From JAVSMW01 sp032027005 (GTDB lineage Bacteria; Bacillota; Thermincolia; Thermincolales; UBA2595): DNA of 18,001 bases. The notes beneath the pieces are model-generated. The model ran no database searches, was not told where the DNA came from, and saw only the letters and a program-made list of their open reading frames with translations. The position numbers and the translations under genes are program-made. This document shows, piece by piece, positions 6,753-13,613 of this stretch. The DNA lies in contig JAVSMW010000015.1 in assembly GCA_032027005.1 (NCBI GenBank), positions 92,419-110,419 of the forward strand, given 5' to 3'. The stretch's first letter is position 1. Each line of letters opens with the position of its first letter.

Positions 6753-7185
6753 TGTAATCCTCCTTTACCGCATTAGCCGCCATTTTTTCAAATAAATCCA
6801 AGGCAGTTGCAATTTCATCTTCAGACATGCCTGCTGTAATAATATTGGTCCATGCCAAAAGGGTTTGATGGATTTTTGGTTTTAGCTCATAAGCTTTGCT
6901 TGTAAGATAAACCCTGTTTGCCCGTTTATCAGCTTCATCAACAACTTTTGTTACGTAACCGTGTTTTTCGAGATTTGAGATCGCCCTGGCTGTCGTTCCT
7001 TTGTCAATATTTAATTCTTTGGCCAGGTATTCCTGTTTTCTGCCGTCATTTCGGTAAAGCACCATTAAAAAGATATACTGCCCGCTGCCGATATCATAAG
7101 GTTTTAGGCATTTACCAATATGACTTTGGGCATATCTATGCAGTGTCGAAATCCATCGGCCAGGTGAATTCTCAAGATTGAGCAT
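6700..7185 (-). CDS. MarR-family transcriptional regulator
   Basis: The 161-residue protein has the MarR winged helix-turn-helix: recognition region at about 49-77 (QEYLAKELNIDKGTTARAIS, then NLEKHGYVTK) and a wing at about 78-96 (VVDEADKRANRVYLT). Flanking helices would form the dimer. MarR proteins usually repress their own operon and let go on binding a small aromatic or drug-like ligand, or on thiol oxidation; there is one Cys, in IGKCLKPY. The start has GGGAGGG five bases upstream. It is the first gene of an operon with two MFS exporters and shares 53 bases with the next gene. A 30-bp palindrome overlaps its promoter, consistent with autorepression. The C-terminal stretch encoded by the overlap looks unlike a conserved domain. 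Confidence 0.88.
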   Translation of the reverse strand: MLNLENSPGRWISTLHRYAQSHIGKCLKPYDIGSGQYIFLMVLYRNDGRKQEYLAKELNIDKGTTARAISNLEKHGYVTKVVDEADKRANRVYLTSKAYELKPKIHQTLLAWTNIITAGMSEDEIATALDLFEKMAANAVKEDYSERNFRSTKATNLEQGL

Positions 7186-7218
7186 ATATACCCTCCCATT
7201 TAATTGGCATTTGTATCA

Positions 7219-7247
7219 AGTGTACTAAAAAATAGTTGCTAGCGCAA
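7219..7247 (-). promoter_or_regulatory. marR operon promoter
   Basis: On the minus strand TTGCGC (7242-7247) and TACACT (7219-7224) are separated by exactly 17 bases. It is well placed for the gene starting at 7185. The -35 lies inside the palindrome at 7227-7256. Confidence 0.5.
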
Positions 7248-7256
7248 CTATTTTTT
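7227..7256. promoter_or_regulatory. Perfect palindrome, putative MarR operator
   Basis: The 13-base arms (AAAAAATAGTTGC and its complement) flank a TAGC centre. It covers the -35 of the marR promoter, so bound MarR would block polymerase. The core TTGC/GCAA spacing fits a MarR dimer. With its A and T runs it could also fold as a terminator hairpin, but no gene points into it from the left. Confidence 0.6.
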
Positions 7257-7260
7257 AAAT

Positions 7261-7490
7261 ATTAAGGAAATTCTGCCCTATCTCATTCTGTGGATAATTT
7301 CCTTAACATTAGGGGTTATAGGGGGCGTGCCCCCTATTGTTCGGGGGTAACAGGAGCGCAGCGACGTCATAGGGGGCGGGCCCCCTTTGAACAAGAAAAT
7401 TGACTTCCATTAGTTTGAGTTGATAAAGTCAATTTTCTTGATGTTAGGATATTATGCTATTATCAAATTTAAGTGGATAAATTCCTTGAA
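7261..7490. repeat. Noncoding repeat-rich patch with nested inverted repeats
   Basis: No gene is visible here. The stretch holds an 11-bp inverted repeat (7262-7272 with 7296-7306) and two GC-rich hairpins sharing ATAGGGGGCG (7318-7337 and 7371-7386). It also holds a perfect 15-bp inverted repeat (7392-7406 with 7426-7440) and a near-direct repeat of GTGGATAATTTCCTTAA (7290-7306 and 7473-7489). The outer ends form imperfect inverted repeats, so it may be a small non-autonomous mobile element or an intergenic repeat family. The 15-bp repeat may also stop transcription from the ATP-grasp gene ending at 7510, though it lacks a T-run. Confidence 0.45.
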
Positions 7491-7509
7491 TTGCTTTGTT
7501 TCCAGGAAC

Positions 7510-8712
7510 CTATGTCAAGCCGCTTTTTTCAAGCTGCAACTGCTTGTTCAAGATATCTTTTTTTGAAGTACCGGTTAAAATACCCGATAACATAGCACCA
7601 GGCCCGGAAAAAGGGTTTGCTAAAGGGTTATAAATAGCTATCGGGACAAGGTATTTACTTTCTATCAATTCTTTGCAGATCGAAAAAAACCGATTCCAGT
7701 TAACAACCGCCTTCCAAGTACGGAATAACAAAACCGAAGCATTGTGACACCGCATAATACTGTCCTTCATCAGCAGAGCAGGTGTAGAACCGTTTAAGCG
7801 AAAATTTAAATCAATGGCTAAGACCCGGTTATCTTTTGAGATTGCGATATCAAATCCACCTACGCCGAAAAATCCCAGACGGCAGGCATGCTTCATTATC
7901 TTTCGCCCCAATTCTACAACGGATTTTGGTGGTTCTTTGTCCTTGAAAAGCCAATTGCCTGAATAATTGCCGGCAGGGGTATTTATTTGTTCTGAAGCAC
8001 CCAGGTAAATGATATGGCCTAGGCGTGTTGCTGCAAACTGGATATTAAAATTTTTATTTATTTCAATAAAGTCTTCCACTACTACATTTTGAGAGGTACT
8101 AAAATAATTGCAGGCCCGGTCAATATCCTTTGTATTACGGCAGATGATGACATCGCGTCCCGCCCCGGTAGGGTGGTTGGTTGCAGCTTTAATTACCAGG
8201 GGCAGCTTCGCAAACTCGTTTATAACCTTTTTTATTTGAGACAGGGGGGTTATTTTTCTTAACGGTATATTGTCGGAAGGAACAATTTCATTTAAATTAG
8301 CTTTATTATTCAGGTACACCAAAAGATTTGGAGAGATCCAGTAACGTTCATGTTCCATTTCATCCTCAGGATGAGCATGATTAAAGACGATTTTCTTCTT
8401 TTTTCTACTTAACGAATTCAAGAGGTCTTTATATTCCTTTTCTGTGCGGTACACATACAAATAAGGAGCGACTTCAAGACTGGCCTTTTCCAGCAGAGAT
8501 AATGCTCCTTGTGTCATAACTGTGTGACTGCAAATCACAGGTAAATCACCGGCCACAGTGAGTGGGGCGCCTGTAAGGAAATCCAGTTTTTCCGGACTTT
8601 TAGCCAGCCATCCATAATCCGATAAAGAGGGTCTGGGATTCAATATTAAACCCTTGCCAAAGATATCATATATTTTTACTTTAGGTGATATTTTTGTTTT
8701 ATCCTTCCCCAT
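7510..8712 (-). CDS. ATP-grasp protein of unknown substrate
   Basis: The protein of about 400 residues has an ATP-grasp fold in its middle and C-terminal half. KLPLVIKAATNHPTGAGRDV (near 170-190) looks like the nucleotide-binding lysine and loop, VVVEDFIEI the hinge, and GFFGVGGFDIAI with AIDLNFRLNGSTP (about 299-312) the metal-binding acidic/Asn residues. ATP-grasp enzymes couple ATP cleavage to forming an amide or similar bond. The N-terminal part (about 1-150) is not recognised. The ATG at 8712 has AGAGG eight bases upstream; a GTG at 8721 falls within that site. It sits behind a CdaS-like gene and near a YheC/D-type ATP-grasp gene, which suggests a role in spore formation. Its ribosome site can be masked by a hairpin. 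Confidence 0.7.
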   Translation of the reverse strand: MGKDKTKISPKVKIYDIFGKGLILNPRPSLSDYGWLAKSPEKLDFLTGAPLTVAGDLPVICSHTVMTQGALSLLEKASLEVAPYLYVYRTEKEYKDLLNSLSRKKKKIVFNHAHPEDEMEHERYWISPNLLVYLNNKANLNEIVPSDNIPLRKITPLSQIKKVINEFAKLPLVIKAATNHPTGAGRDVIICRNTKDIDRACNYFSTSQNVVVEDFIEINKNFNIQFAATRLGHIIYLGASEQINTPAGNYSGNWLFKDKEPPKSVVELGRKIMKHACRLGFFGVGGFDIAISKDNRVLAIDLNFRLNGSTPALLMKDSIMRCHNASVLLFRTWKAVVNWNRFFSICKELIESKYLVPIAIYNPLANPFSGPGAMLSGILTGTSKKDILNKQLQLEKSGLT

Positions 8713-8720
8713 AAGGTTCA

Positions 8721-8760
8721 CCTCTCATCTGTTCCTGCTTTATTACTAATCTATGAGAGG
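8721..8760 (-). promoter_or_regulatory. Hairpin that can mask the ribosome site of the ATP-grasp gene
   Basis: In the minus-strand transcript CCTCTCAT (8760-8753) can pair perfectly with ATGAGAGG (8728-8721) across a 24-base loop. The right arm contains the Shine-Dalgarno for the start at 8712. Folding would lower translation. Confidence 0.35.
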
Positions 8761-8800
8761 AGCCGGTTTTTGCAAATATTTATTGAAAATAAAGTGAAAC

Positions 8801-9448
8801 TTACTTTTTATAATTTTCACAGAGATTAAGCTCGATAGGATGCATCACGCCATCTAGGGCCAAAGATACCTCCCCTGTTTCTTCAGAGACAACAATTACG
8901 ATAGCGTCTGTCAGTTCACTTAAGCCTAAAGCAGCCCTGTGCCGTGTGCCTATTTTACTCCCTTCTCTGGTATATTTCTGGTTAGATAAAGGGAATACAC
9001 AGCCTGCGGAAATTATCCGGCCATCCCGAATAATAACTGCGCCATCGTGCAACGGGTTGCCCGGGTAAAAAATAGCTTGCAGCAGAGATGAAGAAACTTT
9101 GGCATCGATGGCAGAGCCTGTTGCACTACAGCTCATGATGTATGGTTCCAAGCTGTCTTTTTGTTCAACAGCTATCAAGGCCCCGTGATGTTTTTTGGAC
9201 AGAACCGACATTACTCTTGAAATTTCATCAAGCCCTTCCACAATAGGGAACAATGAAGACTGAAAATGGAAAAAAGAAGCTAGAGCCTCAACTTCATGGG
9301 CTAATTCCCTTAAGCCGGTGATTTTGCACAGCAGGCAGCCTCCGGGGTCTTCCATTGCTTTGATTATCATGTTAATATGGTCACCCATCTCTATTAACTT
9401 GTTTTTAAGATTTTCTTTCATATCGTCTGTTAGTTGGCAAAGGGTCAT
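8801..9448 (-). CDS. cdaS: CdaS-like diadenylate cyclase (c-di-AMP synthase)
   Basis: The 215-residue protein carries a DAC (DisA_N) domain at about 75-205, with the catalytic DGAVIIRDGRIISAGC (135-150) and GTRHRAALGLSE (167-178) motifs. It joins two ATP molecules into cyclic di-AMP. The helical N-terminal region (about 1-70) has no membrane segments and no DNA-binding domain, which separates it from CdaA and DisA and matches the soluble CdaS/YojJ type known as sporulation-specific in Bacillus. The ATG at 9448 has GGAGGAG five bases ahead; an upstream in-frame start at 9499 has no ribosome site. A CXXC pair (GCLLC, 38-41) lies in the helical region. It is flanked by two ATP-grasp genes and a cell wall peptidase, all on the same strand, supporting a spore role. 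Confidence 0.85.
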   Translation of the reverse strand: MTLCQLTDDMKENLKNKLIEMGDHINMIIKAMEDPGGCLLCKITGLRELAHEVEALASFFHFQSSLFPIVEGLDEISRVMSVLSKKHHGALIAVEQKDSLEPYIMSCSATGSAIDAKVSSSLLQAIFYPGNPLHDGAVIIRDGRIISAGCVFPLSNQKYTREGSKIGTRHRAALGLSELTDAIVIVVSEETGEVSLALDGVMHPIELNLCENYKK

Positions 9449-9543
9449 TAGTGCTCCTCCACGGCCGAAAATGATAGTGAATGATAAACGATTACGCAAT
9501 TATAATGTTTACAGATGTGAGCCGCTTTAAACTTAATATTCCC

Positions 9544-10905
9544 TCAAATCGGTAAAGAATTACCGGATTTTAAGGACATTAAGGGGCTATTAAGATGGCT
9601 GAAGCCTGACAGAAACAAACAGTAAGACAGCGGATAATCATACATTTCGGACCGCCATTCCGGGTATTCCTGTAAGGATTTTCTCAGCATCAGTCCGGGG
9701 TTGCCATTTGCTTCAATGAGCCAAGGCTTCCCCGAGTCACCCACAATAATATCCAGGCCAAGCTTGCCAAGGGGACCGTAGCTTTTTTCCAGGACCGATG
9801 CGGTTTTAATTGATAATGAAGACAACAGGTTGACAAATTCTTTTTTAGAATAGGGTAATTTTTCTCCAAGACCATCTAAAAGGTCTTGGAAGAATATCAT
9901 ATTTGCCCCGGCAGAGATATTGGTCAGAAACTGCTCTGGGTCAGCAATTTTGGTGAAAATAGCCGGCACTGCCCATTCATCATTCCCGTTTTTTACTGTC
10001 ATTACTCTGAATTCAAAGGGTTGCTTATTATATTTCATCCTGTGAATGACAGCCTGAATGATGTAAGGTCTTTTTCTTTGACCTAAGTTATCCAACAATT
10101 TTAATATCTCTGCGGCGTCATTTATAGAAATGGTTTCTTGTCCCTCACGGCCCATGTGCCTGCAAGTTAAACCCTGCTTGCTTTTTATTACTTCAATTAT
10201 CCCTCTGCCTTTCATACCGTCAACAGGTTTCAGCATAACTCCCTGATATTTGGTCAACATGTATTCTATATCTTCTACCCTGCCCAGAGGCTTTGTTTCG
10301 GGAATGTGGTTTGATAAAAGGTGATCCCTGCTTAATGTTTCGAAGAACTGCATTTTATTTATCAGGGTATTTTTATTGAATATCCTATTTGGACCCATTG
10401 CTTTCTCCAGAATTAAGTGGTTTGTGAAATTGGTCGGGTAGATACGGTCCATAACCACATCGGGGAAGGGAAAATCTCTTTTCCGCCACCGTGTTCTTCT
10501 CTCATCATAAAAATACCCGTTAATAATTTTTAAATCTGAATTTATGGATTTAGGGCCAAATACATACAATATACCTGTATTTTTCATTTTCATGGCATAA
10601 GGAATATAGCGGCTGAAATCTCTTTTTTCAATTACATGAGTAAATGTCAGGATTCCTATAACCGGGCCTAACCGAAACCTTTTTGCACCTTCGGTCTTGA
10701 GGCCTAATTTTAAATGTTCCGGCAAGCTTAATTTGTTTAGTAGGTCACTTGAAAGGCCAAAATTTTTTCGGCTGGAGACAGTTATTACCGCTTTAGCGGA
10801 CAAGGAGCCACAGCGTAATTCGACCAGGTCGCCTTTCTGTAAACCATAGTCCCTGGCAAAATTAACCGGTATTTCCCATAACCTTGTTTTCTTATCCTTC
10901 CTCAT
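9544..10905 (-). CDS. YheC/YheD-family ATP-grasp protein (spore coat-associated type)
   Basis: The 453-residue protein has the length of Bacillus YheD and its layout: an N-terminal beta-rich region (1-78, starting LWEIPVNFARDYGLQKGDLV), the family signature RLGPVIGILTF (78-88), and an ATP-grasp domain at about 175-430. Visible ATP-grasp elements are GVMLKPVDGMKGRGIIEV (222-239, with the binding Lys and glycine loop) and KPWLIEANGNPG (393-404, metal-binding Glu/Asn). YheC/YheD proteins are associated with the endospore coat; their reaction is not established. The start overlaps the stop of the upstream peptidase gene by four bases (ATGA), so the two are translationally coupled. It is followed 95 bp later by cdaS. 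Family call is firm, substrate unknown. Confidence 0.82.
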   Translation of the reverse strand: MRKDKKTRLWEIPVNFARDYGLQKGDLVELRCGSLSAKAVITVSSRKNFGLSSDLLNKLSLPEHLKLGLKTEGAKRFRLGPVIGILTFTHVIEKRDFSRYIPYAMKMKNTGILYVFGPKSINSDLKIINGYFYDERRTRWRKRDFPFPDVVMDRIYPTNFTNHLILEKAMGPNRIFNKNTLINKMQFFETLSRDHLLSNHIPETKPLGRVEDIEYMLTKYQGVMLKPVDGMKGRGIIEVIKSKQGLTCRHMGREGQETISINDAAEILKLLDNLGQRKRPYIIQAVIHRMKYNKQPFEFRVMTVKNGNDEWAVPAIFTKIADPEQFLTNISAGANMIFFQDLLDGLGEKLPYSKKEFVNLLSSLSIKTASVLEKSYGPLGKLGLDIIVGDSGKPWLIEANGNPGLMLRKSLQEYPEWRSEMYDYPLSYCLFLSGFSHLNSPLMSLKSGNSLPI

Positions 10906-12188
10906 AACAGTGCTCCCAGCAGCAGGATTTCTTCATTTTGCCGGTAGATCAGCGGGAACTGGGACACCGGTAAGGGGTTAGTGCCTCTGCCAACTTCAAT
11001 CGTAAAGCCGGGACGCCGGAAATTCTGGATAAACCAGTCTTTATATCCGGCAAAAGCGGCTTCACTGGGATTTTGTGAAATGGCATAACCGCTGACCTGG
11101 GAGAACAGTTGAGCGATTCTTAGTGTTTCCGGGGGTTCCAGGTTTTGATAACTATAATATATGACCTCCCCCTGGGTATGGTAGGAAATAGTCAGGCTGA
11201 AGTTATGCTGATTGGTAAAGTTCACCATTGCGGCGGATTCGGGGGCAGAGAGCGGGTAGGGGCCGCCATAATCCCTGGGGGCCGGACCAGTTATCCCCAG
11301 TTGTATTTCAAGTTCGTGTTCTCTTTGCCAATCGGCGGAATAATTTACATTCAGATCAGTTCCTTGAATATTGGCCTTCCAGACTTGCGGCAGGGGGATT
11401 CCTGTGTTATTCAGCCGTGCTGCTTCCATGGATGCCGTGTTTGGAAAGTTCGGCCAATAACTGACTAAATCTACGCCGTCCGGATTTACCATTGGCGCCA
11501 GAAAAATCGTGCTCTGATTCCAAATGTCCAGAATACTGTAACCTCTAATGCTGCCCCCAACTGAATATGCTTTGGCGAAGTTTTCGACAAACTTCATTAG
11601 CAGAGGGGTGGTAATCCATTCATTGGCATGGTGGGCGGCATTGTAAAATACCTGCCTGGAGCCACTGCCGAGTTTTATAAAATACAGGTTCTTGCCTAAC
11701 ACACTTTGGCCAAAAGTACCGGTTTCGATAAACGGGTATCGCGCTTTGAGCCCCATTATCTGTCGCTCTAAAATATCAAAAGTGTAATCGATGTCTGTGA
11801 ACACGATATCTATTCCGTAAGGGACTGTAATCTGCTGCCTGACAGCTAAGTTATTAGGGTTTATGCCCGGATTCGCCGTCAGTATGGCGTTTAATGTTGT
11901 GTAATATCTTCTGGCAATATTATATAAAGTATCACCGGGGCGGATGGTATAGGTGTCATACCCTAATAGCAGCCTCTCAAAAACACTCCAGGTGGCTGGA
12001 CACGCGATTCCGTCGGAAACCAACCCGTTGTCTCTTTGAAAAGTTATAACCGCACTTTGAGTTTGTGAGCCGAAATACCCGTCTACCGGGCCTGCATTGT
12101 AACCTAATTTATTTAGAAGGCTTTGAATTAACTTTACATTTGGGCCTGTTGAGCCAATAACCAATGTTTCCATTTGCATCCCTGCCAT
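10902..12188 (-). CDS. Peptidoglycan-binding, LysM and M14 zinc peptidase (gamma-D-glutamyl-diamino acid type)
   Basis: The protein of up to 428 residues has three domains: a PG_binding_1 repeat (7-73, GSTGPNVKLIQSLLNKLGY and GPVDGYFGSQTQSAVITFQR), a LysM domain (79-123, YTIRPGDTLYNIARRY) and an M14 carboxypeptidase-type domain (about 130-428). Zinc ligands are visible as H187 and E190 in HHANEW and the His of ISYHTQGE; the catalytic Glu is in FTIEVGRG. This is the layout of Bacillus endopeptidase I/YqgT, which cuts between gamma-D-Glu and the diamino acid of wall peptides. There is no signal peptide, as in that family, consistent with a sporulation-time enzyme. The first ATG (12188) lacks a ribosome site; the ATG at 12173 has GGCAGGG six bases upstream and may be the true start. 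It heads the spore-type cluster and overlaps the next gene by four bases. Confidence 0.85.
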   Translation of the reverse strand: MAGMQMETLVIGSTGPNVKLIQSLLNKLGYNAGPVDGYFGSQTQSAVITFQRDNGLVSDGIACPATWSVFERLLLGYDTYTIRPGDTLYNIARRYYTTLNAILTANPGINPNNLAVRQQITVPYGIDIVFTDIDYTFDILERQIMGLKARYPFIETGTFGQSVLGKNLYFIKLGSGSRQVFYNAAHHANEWITTPLLMKFVENFAKAYSVGGSIRGYSILDIWNQSTIFLAPMVNPDGVDLVSYWPNFPNTASMEAARLNNTGIPLPQVWKANIQGTDLNVNYSADWQREHELEIQLGITGPAPRDYGGPYPLSAPESAAMVNFTNQHNFSLTISYHTQGEVIYYSYQNLEPPETLRIAQLFSQVSGYAISQNPSEAAFAGYKDWFIQNFRRPGFTIEVGRGTNPLPVSQFPLIYRQNEEILLLGALL

Positions 12189-12208
12189 TAGTTTTTTATA
12201 ATATTTTA

Positions 12209-12451
12209 TTAGCTGGGCATGAAAATGGGGATATTTATTTTAGCAGATCTTAATTTCCCCGGGTTGGTAATTGCATCATTAGCTAGGGTTGCGTTGGGCA
12301 TTGTAACCAGAGCCTGAGCAAAGGTTCTTATTTTCGTACTCTTGAAATTGATATCTTCCACCACACCTTCCACACTTGGTGTATATATCCGGTCGCCAGG
12401 GAAAAAGGACTTCAGGTGGAGTTTTAAACGCCATCGGATAAAGTTACCTTT
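12209..12451 (-). pseudogene. MscS-family mechanosensitive channel fragment
   Basis: The minus-strand frame from after a stop at 12452-12454 to the TAA at 12209-12211 has 80 codons and no usable start. It reads as the beta domain of MscS channels: FFPGDRIYTPSVEGVVEDIN, then FKSTKIRTFAQALVTMPNAT and LANDAITN. The pattern PGDRI - G-V-V-E-D-I - S-T-K-I-R-T - L-V-T-(M/I)-P-N is characteristic. The pore helices are missing on one side and most of the C-terminal alpha/beta domain on the other, so this is a decayed piece of a gene that once gated ions under membrane tension. The end (KINIPIFMPS) has already drifted. It occupies most of the gap upstream of the M14 peptidase gene, so that gene's promoter must lie in or near it. 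Confidence 0.75.
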
Positions 12452-12610
12452 TTAGGCTTTTTTATTACATATACGCTAACACTTTTTTAAATCCTCCCCA
12501 TTATTTATAGTTATTAGAAGAGAATATTTTTTACCGATGACCTGGATATACTGCCAATATATCCAAAAGCAACCCAGGATAGCAAAAATTGACTGAAAAG
12601 CGGAGGAGTC

Positions 12611-12826
12611 ATGAACATTCTGTCTTTAACAGATTCTGGTTTAGTCTCATGGGTAATATTGCCCTTATTGATCTTCATTTCGAGAATATTCGATGTATCT
12701 CTTGGCACAATGCGGATAATCTTTGTATCCAGGGGCGGCAAATTAATTGCAAGAGAAGGTGTTTTTCCTTTAAGGAAGTCAAACAGTCTTTTTACCAGGA
12801 GACGGCTTGGCAGGTTGGGAAAATGA
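12611..12826 (+). pseudogene. UPF0316/DUF5698-like membrane protein, N-terminal remnant
   Basis: The 71-codon frame has a strong GGAGGAG just before its ATG. Its first 45 or so residues read like the start of the UPF0316 membrane family (YebE-type): SWVILPLLIFISRIFDVSLG, then TMRIIFVSRGGKL. After that the sequence becomes basic and unrelated (REGVFPLRKSNSLFTRRRLG) and stops, whereas intact members are about 170 residues or more with further helices. I see no continuation in the other two frames before 12840, so a deletion rather than a single frameshift is likely. Function of the family is unknown. Assignment rests on a short stretch and is moderate. Confidence 0.5.
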
Positions 12827-12844
12827 TACATTATGAAACGACCA

Positions 12845-12873
12845 TTGACAAATATACACTATGGGGGTATTCT
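12845..12873 (+). promoter_or_regulatory. Sigma-A-type promoter of the arsR operon
   Basis: A consensus TTGACA (12845-12850) and TATTCT (12868-12873) are separated by 17 bases. It is well placed for the ArsR gene starting at 12944. Confidence 0.6.
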
Positions 12874-12889
12874 ATATATAGTATATTAG

Positions 12890-12903
12890 AATATTATAAT
12901 ATT
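12890..12903. promoter_or_regulatory. 14-bp perfect palindrome, putative ArsR operator
   Basis: AATATTATAATATT is its own complement and lies between the -10 element and the arsR start, in a very AT-rich stretch. Operators of ArsR/SmtB repressors are commonly AT-rich inverted repeats at this place. In such AT-rich sequence a chance palindrome is also possible. Confidence 0.4.
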
Positions 12904-12943
12904 ATATTGGTTCGCTAGAGTGTATAAGAAATGGAGTAAGCTT

Positions 12944-13282
12944 ATGCAGGAAAGATTGTGTGGATTGGAAGCTGAGTTTTTTAAAGCCCTGGCTCATCCT
13001 ACCAGAGTAAAGATATTAAAGCTTTTGAGGGATTATGAGCGATGTGTTTGCGAGTTTACCGAAGATCTTGAGGTCGAACAGTCCAACATGTCGCAGCACT
13101 TAGCCATTTTGAGAAAGCAGGGCATTGTAAGTTTTCGTAAAGAAGGGCCCAAAGTTATCTATAAAGTAAATTTTCCGCAAATATTTACAATTCTTGACTT
13201 GGTAGAAGAAGTCCTGGTTGCCCAGGTCAGTGAGACTTTGGATTTAATCCACAGCAGGCCGGAAAGGAAGGGGGTGAAGTAA
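12944..13282 (+). CDS. ArsR/SmtB-family metal(loid)-responsive repressor
   Basis: The 112-residue protein has the ArsR winged helix: FFKALAHPTRVKILKLL, the recognition helix region EVEQSNMSQHLAILRKQGIV and the wing SFRKEGPKVIYKV. The C34-V-C36 pair in ERCVCEF sits at the start of the DNA-binding helix, where ArsR and CadC-type proteins bind As(III)/Sb(III) or soft metals; binding there releases DNA. C6 near the N terminus may add a third thiol. The ATG at 12944 has GGAG seven bases upstream; an earlier GTG at 12920 lacks a site. Its stop is immediately followed by the ATG of the thioredoxin-like gene. It likely represses this three-gene operon until the toxic substrate of the permease appears. 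Confidence 0.85.
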   Translation: MQERLCGLEAEFFKALAHPTRVKILKLLRDYERCVCEFTEDLEVEQSNMSQHLAILRKQGIVSFRKEGPKVIYKVNFPQIFTILDLVEEVLVAQVSETLDLIHSRPERKGVK

Positions 13283-13525
13283 ATGGATATCAAAGTATTG
13301 GGGGCCGGTTGTGCTAACTGCAATAAGCTTGAGCAAATGGTGTTTGATGTAGTAGCTGAGTTAGATGTTGATGCCAGTGTTTTTCATGTTACCGATTACA
13401 AAGAAATAATGTCTTATGGTGTAATGTCTACCCCGGCACTGGTTATTGACGGTCAGGTAAAATTAACCGGGTCAGTGCCTTCCAAGGCAAAACTAACCGA
13501 GATTATTAAAGCGGCAGCAAAATAG
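13283..13525 (+). CDS. Small CXXC thioredoxin-like protein
   Basis: The 80-residue protein has a compact thioredoxin fold of the TM0996/thioredoxin_3 type: MDIKVLGAGCANCNKLEQMV with the active-site C10-A-N-C13, and the cis-proline loop GVMSTPALVIDG (P51). Such proteins reduce disulfides or carry thiol-bound groups in the cytoplasm; no signal peptide is present. It starts directly after the arsR stop, with a GGAAGGGGG site, and is followed by the permease. The arrangement ArsR, thioredoxin-like protein, ArsP/DUF318 permease recurs in anaerobes. Here it could reduce, or pass a substrate to, the cysteine/selenocysteine site of the permease. This partnership is inferred from context. Confidence 0.82.
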   Translation: MDIKVLGAGCANCNKLEQMVFDVVAELDVDASVFHVTDYKEIMSYGVMSTPALVIDGQVKLTGSVPSKAKLTEIIKAAAK

Positions 13526-13613
13526 GCTGACAATCAGTAATGAGAATTTTGTCGAAGAGTGGTGAATAGTTATAAACACAGTTTTTATCTGGCTAAATGA
13601 CCAAATCTTAAAA

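Noticed and set aside
7289..7297. Perfect DnaA box (TTATCCACA on the minus strand).
   Set aside because: It is a single copy with one imperfect copy at 7472-7480, with no dnaA/dnaN or AT-rich unwinding region. It is better explained as part of the repeat patch.
12514..12918. Longer frames on both strands around the UPF0316-like remnant.
   Set aside because: They overlap the recognisable remnant in other frames, contain no domain, and the plus-strand one extends through the arsR promoter.
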